From an uncultured Bacilli bacterium (GTDB lineage Bacteria; Bacillota_I; Bacilli_A; RF39; UBA660), in the NCBI GenBank assembly GCA_947593275.1, contig CANQDN010000049.1, positions 1 to 9,601 of the forward strand: a DNA stretch of 9,601 nt, given 5' to 3'. A program made the translations under genes and the position numbers. Positions 1 through 5,595 of this stretch are shown here, one piece after another (position 1 is the stretch's first letter; each line of letters opens with the position of its first letter). The notes below the pieces were generated by a model. The model saw nothing but the letters and a program-made list of their open reading frames with translations. It ran no database searches and was not told the origin of the DNA.

Positions 1-83
1 GGCTAGCGAGTAATAAATAATCCCGGTCGACAATGTTTCTCGCTTCCGGGTGGCTAGCGAGTAATAAATAATCCCGGATGAAA
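1..83 (+). ncRNA. Type III antitoxin RNA repeat array (ToxI/CptI-like), 3' end
   Basis: A 26-nt sequence at 1-26 recurs exactly at 52-77, giving a 51-nt period, so at least one full unit and a partial last unit are visible; the array continues left of the window. Within a unit, CCCGG (22-26) pairs with CCGGG (46-50), and CTCGCT (39-44) pairs with AGCGAG (56-61). The two stems interleave (a-b-a'-b'), the topology of an H-type pseudoknot. Units are joined by an AT-only linker (11-21 and 62-72) containing AAATAA, a plausible cleavage site for the toxin. In known type III systems (ToxIN, CptIN, TenpIN) a tandem-repeat pseudoknot RNA precedes a terminator and then the toxin gene, exactly the order here. 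The promoter lies outside the window. The 51-nt unit seems longer than the roughly 35-45 nt I recall for studied systems. The RNA role is inferred from structure and context. Confidence 0.8.
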
Positions 84-90
84 ATGTAGA

Positions 91-126
91 AAAACTTCAT
101 CATATGATGGAGTTTTCTTTTGTTTT
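91..126 (+). terminator. Intrinsic terminator/attenuator between antitoxin array and toxin
   Basis: An 11-bp stem (91-101 with 106-116, one T-G wobble) closes an ATAT loop and is followed by a T-rich tract (113-126). In type III toxin-antitoxin loci a terminator at this position lets most transcripts end after the antitoxin repeats, with limited read-through into the toxin gene, so RNA antitoxin is kept in excess. The hairpin is seen directly; the attenuator role is from family knowledge. Confidence 0.85.
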
Positions 127-156
127 ATGATATTATTATTTAAGGAGTTGATGACA

Positions 157-624
157 ATGAAAATAAAAACCGGTTATTTATATCACATCAAAGATGAATA
201 TTTTGATGTCGTTAATGATGATAATTTAATGCAAAACCATGAAAAAGGGAAAAAGAGACCTACTTATTTTACAATTAAAGATAAAAATATTTTATGGTTT
301 ATACCTATTAGTTCTAAAGTTGATAAATATCAAAAGATTATTGATAAAAAAGTCGAGAAGTATGGATTTTGTAATACAATCTTAATTGATAAAATTTTTG
401 ATGAGGAGACTGCTATATTATTACAAAATAGTTTTCCCACTCTAGAAAAATATATTGATCATGTACATACAGTGGATGGTAAGCCAGCAAGAGTTCCAGA
501 AAAATTAGAAAGAATTATTCTTAAAAATTTTCAAAATTTAATGAAATTGCATACAAGAGGTATTAAAGTTTTTTTCACGGATATAGATAAACTAAAAGAA
601 AAAATGTTAGAAGAATTAAAGTAA
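157..624 (+). CDS. Type III toxin-antitoxin toxin, CptN/TenpN/ToxN-like endoribonuclease
   Basis: This gene codes for a 155-residue protein resembling toxins of type III (RNA-antitoxin) systems, endoribonucleases that cut A-rich RNA and are held inactive by the pseudoknot RNA they release from the repeat precursor. Visible landmarks are the N-terminal MKIKTGYLYHIKDEYF, RPTYF at 34-38, LWFIPISSK at 46-54 (a strand leading to a conserved Ser-Ser-Lys), NSFPT at 91-95 and FFTDIDKL near the C-terminus. It has no signal peptide or membrane segment. The start at 157 is preferred because AAGGAG (142-147) lies 9 nt upstream; ATGs at 127 and 151 are in frame but badly placed for that site. The tandem-repeat RNA and attenuator directly upstream strongly support the call. 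Assignment to the CptN rather than TenpN or ToxN subfamily is from memory and uncertain. Confidence 0.85.
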   Translation: MKIKTGYLYHIKDEYFDVVNDDNLMQNHEKGKKRPTYFTIKDKNILWFIPISSKVDKYQKIIDKKVEKYGFCNTILIDKIFDEETAILLQNSFPTLEKYIDHVHTVDGKPARVPEKLERIILKNFQNLMKLHTRGIKVFFTDIDKLKEKMLEELK

Positions 625-652
625 CTTATTTCATCCAAAGGGATGGTAGTAT

Positions 653-676
653 AAACTCTATATAGAGTTTTCTTTT
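653..676 (+). terminator. Intrinsic terminator after the toxin gene
   Basis: A perfect 18-nt inverted repeat (653-670) is followed by TTTTCTTTT (668-676), and a second T run lies at 682-688. It closes the toxin-antitoxin transcription unit 28 nt after the toxin stop codon. A smaller possible stem (CATCC/GGATG, 632-645) precedes it. Confidence 0.8.
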
Positions 677-693
677 ATAATTTTTTTAGGGCC

Positions 694-722
694 TTTTATT
701 ATTTTAATATTTATGTTACAAT
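694..722 (+). promoter_or_regulatory. Putative extended -10 sigma-A promoter for the two small membrane-protein genes
   Basis: TACAAT at 717-722 is preceded by TGT (714-716), an extended -10 motif. The matching -35 position (694-699, TTTTAT, 17-nt spacer) is poor. Transcription would begin near 729, leaving only about 11 nt of leader before the ATG at 740. It follows directly on the toxin terminator, where a new promoter is expected. Confidence 0.5.
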
Positions 723-739
723 ATAGCTGAGGTATTTTT

Positions 740-868
740 ATGAAAAAAGAAGAAAAAAAGAAATTTAAAGATAAAACAATAAAATTATATGAAGCTATCT
801 TTTTCGGGGCTGTAACATTATTTTTGCTATATATTTTATTAGCAAAATATATAACCCCAAATTTATAG
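740..868 (+). CDS. Small hypothetical membrane protein (42 aa)
   Basis: The predicted protein has a very lysine- and glutamate-rich N-terminus (MKKEEKKKFKDKTIK) followed by one hydrophobic segment at about residues 18-38 (IFFGAVTLFLLYILLAKYI), so a single-span membrane protein with a positively charged cytoplasmic N-terminus is likely. A GAGG ribosome binding site (729-732) lies 7 nt before the ATG. The stop codon abuts the Shine-Dalgarno of the next gene (868-872), so the two are probably translated from one message. I recognise no family. A short random reading frame cannot be excluded, but the ribosome site, upstream promoter-like element and linkage to the next gene favour a real gene. 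Confidence 0.55.
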   Translation: MKKEEKKKFKDKTIKLYEAIFFGAVTLFLLYILLAKYITPNL

Positions 869-877
869 GAGGCACTT

Positions 878-1114
878 ATGTTAAATAAAGAAATAAGTTT
901 AAAAAAGTTTTTAATTATCCTTGGAATACTAGTATTTGCTCTATGTTTTATTTATTTAATTTTAATTCCAAGTATAAGACATCACAATTTAAAAGAGGGA
1001 AGAGAAAAATATTGTCTTTCTTCAATTTGCAACGAAGATAAAAGTATTTGCTATGCCTATGATTTAGACAGTAATGGTAAAACAATCATTAAATGGCGAG
1101 GCAGTTGTAATTAA
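878..1114 (+). CDS. Hypothetical membrane-anchored small protein with C-terminal Cys pairs (78 aa)
   Basis: Residues 10-32 form one hydrophobic segment (FLIILGILVFALCFIYLILI core), preceded by basic residues. A polar domain of about 45 residues follows and holds four cysteines (YCLSSIC, SICY, GSCN), suggesting a small extracytoplasmic domain with possible disulfides. No lipobox is seen. A strong GGAGG (868-872) sits 5 nt before the ATG and overlaps the stop of the preceding small gene, with which it likely forms a two-gene unit. I do not recognise the family. In Bacillus subtilis the gene before ruvX codes for a DUF965/IreB protein; this is not that protein. Confidence 0.75.
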   Translation: MLNKEISLKKFLIILGILVFALCFIYLILIPSIRHHNLKEGREKYCLSSICNEDKSICYAYDLDSNGKTIIKWRGSCN

Positions 1115-1141
1115 GCTTTATCCTAAAAAAGTATGTTAAGC

Positions 1142-1170
1142 TTGTAATTTCCTTAAAATTCTGTTAAAAT
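1142..1170 (+). promoter_or_regulatory. Sigma-A promoter of the ruvX-mltG-trmR-trhP operon
   Basis: TTGTAA (1142-1147) and TAAAAT (1165-1170) are separated by exactly 17 nt, and the predicted start near 1177 lies just upstream of the AGGGAGGA ribosome site (1182-1189). No other comparably good promoter is seen between here and greA, so this is the likely driver of the whole operon. A TTAAGCTT sequence occurs at 1111-1118 and again at 1136-1143, overlapping the -35 box; its meaning is unclear. Confidence 0.75.
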
Positions 1171-1194
1171 TAATAGGTATTAGGGAGGAATGCT

Positions 1195-1620
1195 ATGCGT
1201 TATTTAGGCTTAGATTTAGGAACTAAAACTTTAGGAGTTGCCATAACGGATAAAACAAGAACAATCGCAAGTACTCTTGAGGTTATAAAATTTAAAGAGG
1301 AAGATTATGCGGATGCTTTAAAAAAATTAAAAGAAATTATCGCTCGTTATGAAATTGCTAAAATTATTTTAGGATTACCTAAAAACATGAATAATACCTT
1401 AGGTTTTGCTAGTAAAAGAAGCCTTCAGTTTAAAGAAATGCTTGAAAAAGAAGTAGCAATTCCCGTAATCCTAATAGATGAACGCTTAACTACAATTGAA
1501 GCAGAAAATATACTACTAGACAACGATACAAGTAGAAAAAAAAGAAAAAAAGTTATAGATAGTTTATCGGCTCAAATTATTTTAGAGGCGTATATTAAAA
1601 TGGAGGATAAAAATGAATAA
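1195..1620 (+). CDS. ruvX: RuvX/YqgF-family putative Holliday junction resolvase
   Basis: The 141-residue protein has the full YqgF/RuvX signature of the RNase H fold. LGLDLGTKTLGVAITD (4-19) carries the first catalytic aspartate (D7), IILGLPKNMNN (57-67) matches the family GLP motif, and LIDERLTT (93-100) and IDSLSAQIILEAY (121-133) carry the remaining acidic residues (D95, E96, D122). Family members are linked to Holliday junction resolution or to processing of the 16S rRNA 3'/5' ends; the precise role in this organism cannot be read from sequence. The length is typical. A consensus Shine-Dalgarno precedes the ATG. It is the first gene of the operon and overlaps the following DUF1292 gene by 8 nt, as expected for the Bacillus yrrK-yrzB pair. 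Confidence 0.96.
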   Translation: MRYLGLDLGTKTLGVAITDKTRTIASTLEVIKFKEEDYADALKKLKEIIARYEIAKIILGLPKNMNNTLGFASKRSLQFKEMLEKEVAIPVILIDERLTTIEAENILLDNDTSRKKRKKVIDSLSAQIILEAYIKMEDKNE

Positions 1621-1888
1621 AGAAAAAGGGAGAATGTTTACTATTACTGATAAAAGTGGTAAAACAATCGAATATGAGATTTTATTTACTTTTGATTCAG
1701 ATGAAACAAAAAAGAGTTATATAGTTTTTACGGATAATAATAAAGATGAAGAGGGAAGCATTATAACTTATGCCGCAACTTATGATAAAAATGGCGAAAA
1801 TTTAGAGTTACAAGATATTAAAACCGATGAAGAATGGACTTTAATTGAAAGTTTATTATCCCAAATTGAAGATAAAATTAATGATTAA
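1613..1888 (+). CDS. DUF1292 family protein (YrzB-like)
   Basis: This is a small acidic 91-residue protein. It starts with FTITDKSGKTIEYEILFTFDSD and continues with SYIVFTDN and ITYAATYD, the beta-rich core typical of DUF1292 proteins that almost always lie between ruvX and mltG in Firmicutes. The function is unknown. The start overlaps the ruvX stop by 8 nt; GGAGG at 1602-1606 inside ruvX serves as ribosome site. An internal Met at residue 8 is a less likely start. The call rests on the protein pattern plus the conserved position. Confidence 0.9.
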   Translation: MNKEKGRMFTITDKSGKTIEYEILFTFDSDETKKSYIVFTDNNKDEEGSIITYAATYDKNGENLELQDIKTDEEWTLIESLLSQIEDKIND

Positions 1889-1898
1889 ATGAGGTATT

Positions 1899-2969
1899 AT
1901 GAAAAAGAAAGTATTAGTAATTTTGGGGGTAATAATTTTATTAATCGGAGGACTTGTTGGCTTATATTTTTATGGGTTATCTCCGGTTTCTAAAAGTTCT
2001 AAAAATATTGAATTTACAATTAAAGAAGGAACAAAAAAAGTCGATATTGTAAATAATCTTAAAGAAGCTGATTTAGTTAAAAGTAAACTTAGTTTGCTCA
2101 TTTATTTAGGATTAAATAGAAATATAAATTTACAAGCCGGAGTCTATAATCTTAATAAAGCGATGGGAGCTCGAGAAATTATCCAAAAAATTGGTAGGGG
2201 AGATATCAAACAAGAAGATAATACTTATAAAATCGTTTTTATTGAAGGCAAAAGATTAACAGAGTATGCTAGTAAGATTGCCAAAGCTACAAATGAAAGT
2301 GAAGAAGATGTAATAGCAATTTTAAATGATCGAGAATTTTTAGAATCTTTAATTGAAAAATATTGGTTTTTAACTGAAGATATCCTAAAGGATGGTATTT
2401 ATTATCCTTTAGAGGGCTATTTATTTGCTAGTACATATGAATTATATAATAATAGTAATACTAAAGATATCGTAATAAAAATGCTCGATGGCTTAGATTC
2501 TATTTTAGAGCCTTTAAAAGAAGAAATCGAAAATAGTAAATATAGTATTCATGAAATTCTTACTTTAGCAAGTATTGTAGAAGTAGAAGGAGCAAACTCT
2601 AATGATCGTGCCGGAGTTGCTGGAGTCTTTTTTAATCGTCTTAGTATTGGCGACTCTTTAGGAAGTGATATGACAACTTATTATGCTGCTAAAAAAGATT
2701 TTAGAGAAGAGGATTTATCCCAAGCAGAAATTGATAATTGTAATAATGGATATAATACAAGAACCCCTTGTAATGTAGGAAAGATTCCTATTGGACCAAT
2801 ATGTAGTCCCAGCTTAGAATCAATAAAAGCCGTCTTAAATCCCACCGAACATGACTATTTCTTCTTCGTCGCCGATAAAAATGCCAATACTTATTTTACT
2901 AAGACTTATAGTGAGCATGTAGCTAAAAAAAGAGAACTAGTTCAAGCAGGATTATACTACGAATATTAA
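1899..2969 (+). CDS. mltG: Endolytic murein transglycosylase MltG (YceG-like)
   Basis: MltG is a membrane-anchored lytic transglycosylase that cuts nascent glycan strands and so sets their length during wall growth. The 356-residue protein has one N-terminal membrane span (about 4-26), then a LysM-like segment (about 36-115) and the YceG catalytic domain. Key motifs are YYPLEGYLFASTYEL (168-182), the catalytic block LASIVEVEGA (223-232) with E228 matching the essential glutamate of Escherichia coli MltG, VFFNRL (243-248), and IPIGPICSPSLESIKAVLNP (296-315). The YNTRTPCNVGKIPIGPI region is a few residues longer than the usual YNTY..GLPPGPI and carries extra cysteines (C281, C291, C302) that could form disulfides outside the membrane. 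It starts 10 nt after the DUF1292 gene, with a GAGG site. Its presence shows that the organism makes peptidoglycan. Confidence 0.96.
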   Translation: MKKKVLVILGVIILLIGGLVGLYFYGLSPVSKSSKNIEFTIKEGTKKVDIVNNLKEADLVKSKLSLLIYLGLNRNINLQAGVYNLNKAMGAREIIQKIGRGDIKQEDNTYKIVFIEGKRLTEYASKIAKATNESEEDVIAILNDREFLESLIEKYWFLTEDILKDGIYYPLEGYLFASTYELYNNSNTKDIVIKMLDGLDSILEPLKEEIENSKYSIHEILTLASIVEVEGANSNDRAGVAGVFFNRLSIGDSLGSDMTTYYAAKKDFREEDLSQAEIDNCNNGYNTRTPCNVGKIPIGPICSPSLESIKAVLNPTEHDYFFFVADKNANTYFTKTYSEHVAKKRELVQAGLYYEY

Positions 2970-2984
2970 ATGGAGATGAATTAA

Positions 2985-3581
2985 ATGAAAGAATTAATAT
3001 TAGATATGGAAAGTTATGCCTCGGAGCATAATGTCCCAATAATTGAGAAAGATTCGATTACTTTTATTATGAAATATATTAAAGCTCATAATATAAAGAA
3101 TATTTTAGAGATAGGAAGTGCCATTGGTTATTCAACTATTTTAATGGCCGGGGTTGCTCCCGATGTTAAAGTAACAACTATTGAAAGAGATGAAGCAAGA
3201 TACATGGAATGTCTTAAAAATGTTAAACGTTGTGGCTTTGAAAATAAAATAACCGTCGTTTTTCAAGATGCATTGGATGTTAACTTAAGTAATGTTACTT
3301 ATGATATGATTTTTATAGATGCTGCCAAAGCTCAAAATATTAAATTTTTTGAAAAGTTTAAATATTTTTTAACTAGTGATGGAACAATTATTAGTGATAA
3401 TATGAAATTTCATGGTTATGTTGGAAAATCAAGTGAAATAGAATCTAAAAGTTTACGAAGTTTAGTAGCTAAAATAGAAGAATATATTGAGTTTTTAAAG
3501 AATAATAAAGAATATGATACCAACTTATATGATATAGGTGATGGTTTAGCGGTGAGTGTTCGTAAAAATGAAAGCAAATAA
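2985..3581 (+). CDS. trmR: tRNA 5-hydroxyuridine methyltransferase TrmR (YrrM-like)
   Basis: This is a class I SAM-dependent O-methyltransferase of the YrrM/COMT type, 198 residues. Motif I is LEIGSAIGYST (41-51). The acidic residue binding the SAM ribose follows in TTIERDE (64-70). IFIDAAKAQ (109-117) and IISDNM (135-140) supply the metal- and substrate-site residues typical of divalent-metal O-methyltransferases. In Bacillus subtilis the orthologous TrmR methylates 5-hydroxyuridine at tRNA position 34 to 5-methoxyuridine. The next two genes code for the TrhP proteins that make the 5-hydroxyuridine, so the context supports tRNA rather than catechol-type substrates. A TGGAG site lies 9 nt upstream, and the gene begins 15 nt after mltG. 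Confidence 0.9.
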   Translation: MKELILDMESYASEHNVPIIEKDSITFIMKYIKAHNIKNILEIGSAIGYSTILMAGVAPDVKVTTIERDEARYMECLKNVKRCGFENKITVVFQDALDVNLSNVTYDMIFIDAAKAQNIKFFEKFKYFLTSDGTIISDNMKFHGYVGKSSEIESKSLRSLVAKIEEYIEFLKNNKEYDTNLYDIGDGLAVSVRKNESK

Positions 3582-4371
3582 TATTTTACTTTTAGTTCCT
3601 AATTATGAAATTGTTAAGGATTTAAAAGATGAAAGTAATATTACTTTCCTTTTTCCCCTTGATGGTTTTTGTGTGGGCTATCCTAAAACATTTAAGCTAG
3701 ATGAAATAAAAGATGCAGGCTTTATTTTTGTTAACCGCATCCTCGATAATGCTGGAATTCAAGAATTAAAGGCTATCTTACTAAATTTACCATCAAATAT
3801 AAAAGGAATTGTTTTTGATGATATAGGAATATTAAATGTTTTAATAGATAATAATATTAATATAACTAAAATATTATTTTTAAATCATTTTAATACTAAT
3901 TATTATAGTATTAATGTCTTTTTAAATTATGTAGATAGTGTTTTAGTAAGTCCGGATATAACCCAAGAAGAAACCAAAGAAATCTTAAAAAAAGCTAATA
4001 AACCTTTAGTTTTATATACATTCGGATATGTAAATATTATGTATTCCCGAAGAAAACTTCTTACTAATTATAATGATCATTTTCATAAAGAAGTTCCTAA
4101 AAGTTCTTTATTAGAAGAAATAATTAGTTCTAAAAAATTTAAAATTATCGAAAATGATTATGGAACAGTAATTTATCCAGATAAACCCTATAATGGACTT
4201 AGATTAAAGAATGAAAAAAATGTTTTATATCATTTTATTAATTCAGTTTTTCTAGATAATGCTTCTATAAAAGAAATATTAAATTCTGATGATTTTTTAG
4301 AAAATAAATATCCTTATAAGTATTTAAGCGAAAATGCCACTATATATAAGTTAAAGGGGGAAGAAAAATGA
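3568..4371 (+). CDS. trhP1: U32-family protein, TrhP1-like (YrrN) tRNA hydroxylation subunit
   Basis: The 267-residue protein is the shorter, degenerate U32-family member that sits between trmR and trhP2 in Firmicutes. Its central motif GYVNIMYSRRKLLTNY (153-168) occupies the place of the U32 Cys-containing signature, but the cysteines are replaced; the only Cys is at 35. It probably works with TrhP2 in prephenate-dependent formation of 5-hydroxyuridine at tRNA wobble position 34, as reported for Bacillus subtilis YrrN/YrrO; that role is from family knowledge. The ATG at 3568 is preferred, with GGTGAG (3551-3556) upstream; a GTG at 3556 would add four residues. It overlaps trmR by 14 nt and trhP2 by the ATGA at 4368-4371, indicating coupled translation. 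It is somewhat shorter than the roughly 300 residues I recall for YrrN. Confidence 0.8.
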   Translation: MKANNILLLVPNYEIVKDLKDESNITFLFPLDGFCVGYPKTFKLDEIKDAGFIFVNRILDNAGIQELKAILLNLPSNIKGIVFDDIGILNVLIDNNINITKILFLNHFNTNYYSINVFLNYVDSVLVSPDITQEETKEILKKANKPLVLYTFGYVNIMYSRRKLLTNYNDHFHKEVPKSSLLEEIISSKKFKIIENDYGTVIYPDKPYNGLRLKNEKNVLYHFINSVFLDNASIKEILNSDDFLENKYPYKYLSENATIYKLKGEEK

Positions 4372-5555
4372 TGGAATTACTTGCTCCCGCGGGCAATTTA
4401 GAAAGACTTAAGATTGCTTATTTATATGGTGCTGATGCCGTTTATGTTGGAGGATATAATTATTCTTTAAGAGCAAATGCCATTAATTTTAGTTTAGAAG
4501 AATTAAAAGAAGCCGTAGAATTTGCTCATAATTTAAAAAGAAAAATTTATGTAACTGTAAACATCGTTTTACATAATAAAGAATTGTCCGGTCTTAAGGA
4601 ATATTTAGAAGAACTTGCAAGTATTAAAGTAGATGCTGTAATAGTAAGTGATATTGCCGTGATTGATATAATCCAAAAAAATAATATTCCTCTAGAAGTT
4701 CACGTTTCAACCCAAAGTTCAACTCTTAATTATGAAGCAGCCCAATTTTATAAGAAATTAGGAGTAAAAAGAATAGTTTTAGCTCGAGAAGCCACTAGAG
4801 AAGATATCAAGCTAATTAAGGAAAAAACGGGCTTAGAAATAGAATGCTTTATTGGGGGTGCTATGTGTACAAGCTTCAGTGGCAAATGTGTATTATCTAA
4901 TGTTACAACTAATAGAGATTCTAATCGAGGAGGTTGTGCTCAAATATGTCGGTGGACTTTCAAAATAAATGAAGAAGATGAAGTATTTAGTATGACTCCC
5001 AAAGATTTAAATATGTCTAAATATTTGAATGATATGCTAAATATTGGAGTAAATTCATTTAAAATTGAAGGAAGAATGCGTTCTATATATTATATAGCGA
5101 CCATTATTTATGAATATCGTAATTTATTAGATAAAATAAAAAAACATAATTTAAAAGAAAAAGACATATTATATTCTAATAATATTATTAATAGATGCGC
5201 TAATAGAGAAAGTACCGACCAATTTTATATGGGTATCCCCAATCATGAAGCTCAGTATTTTTTAGGAAGAGATGAAGTATCTAATCAAGACTTTTTAGGA
5301 GTTGTCTTAGATAGTTTTAATGAAGAAATATTACTTGAACAAAGAAATTATTTCAAAATTGGCGATGTAGTCGAGTTTTTTGGCCCCAATATGGAACCAT
5401 TTAGTTATACTATTAATAAAATATTAGATGAAAACAAAGAAGAAATATCTATAGCGCGCCATCCCAGAATGCTTGTTTATCTAAATGTAGGAAGAAAGTT
5501 ACCCAAGTATTCAATGATGCGTTTAAAAATATTTGACAAAAATGACTTTTTGTAG
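4368..5555 (+). CDS. trhP2: U32-family tRNA hydroxylase TrhP2 (YrrO-like)
   Basis: This is a U32-family ('collagenase-like peptidase') protein of 395 residues. Its N-terminus is ELLAPAGNLERLKIAYLYGADAVY-like (positions 3-26), a TIM-barrel start. The family signature lies at 159-177, with C167 and C174, followed by NRGGCAQICRW with C190 and C194. These four cysteines match the set thought to hold an iron-sulfur cluster in TrhP/RlhA-type tRNA and rRNA hydroxylases. The EGRMRS motif (about 235-240) is also conserved. Despite the family name, a role in tRNA 5-hydroxyuridine formation is better supported than peptidase activity. The usual His in 'HGAMC' is Gly163 here (FIGGAMC). AAAGGGGG (4354-4360) is the ribosome site; the second ATG at 4371 (MELLAPAG) is an equally good start. 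Confidence 0.9.
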   Translation: MMELLAPAGNLERLKIAYLYGADAVYVGGYNYSLRANAINFSLEELKEAVEFAHNLKRKIYVTVNIVLHNKELSGLKEYLEELASIKVDAVIVSDIAVIDIIQKNNIPLEVHVSTQSSTLNYEAAQFYKKLGVKRIVLAREATREDIKLIKEKTGLEIECFIGGAMCTSFSGKCVLSNVTTNRDSNRGGCAQICRWTFKINEEDEVFSMTPKDLNMSKYLNDMLNIGVNSFKIEGRMRSIYYIATIIYEYRNLLDKIKKHNLKEKDILYSNNIINRCANRESTDQFYMGIPNHEAQYFLGRDEVSNQDFLGVVLDSFNEEILLEQRNYFKIGDVVEFFGPNMEPFSYTINKILDENKEEISIARHPRMLVYLNVGRKLPKYSMMRLKIFDKNDFL

Positions 5556-5595
5556 TATTCTTTTATAGATATAAAAATTAAGGAGAAAAAAGATT

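Noticed and set aside
1..77. CRISPR array (26-nt repeat, 25-nt spacer)
   Set aside because: The 'spacer' is complementary to parts of the repeat, forming both pseudoknot stems, which a random spacer would not do. A type III toxin gene follows and there are no cas genes.
44..78. T-box riboswitch (GGGTGG motif followed by a GCG and a CCCGG pairing partner)
   Set aside because: The ACC of the T-box consensus is missing, the element is tandemly repeated, and the downstream gene is a toxin rather than an aminoacyl-tRNA synthetase or amino-acid gene.
1..111. Minus-strand reading frame through the repeats (MMKFFYIFIRDYLLLAS..., 17-residue repeat), open to the left edge
   Set aside because: It begins inside the attenuator hairpin and has no ribosome site. 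The open frame follows simply from a 51-nt (multiple of three) period. The plus-strand pseudoknots and downstream toxin explain the repeats better.
1111..1143. Possible terminator or operator from two TTAAGCTT copies before ruvX
   Set aside because: Only a 6-bp pairing with a 19-nt loop and no T tract. AAGCTT is self-complementary by itself, so two copies pair trivially.
4360..4380. TGA read as Trp (mycoplasma code)
   Set aside because: TGA at 4369-4371 ends trhP1 at the expected length and overlaps the trhP2 start as ATGA. Trp is encoded by TGG throughout, so the standard code fits.
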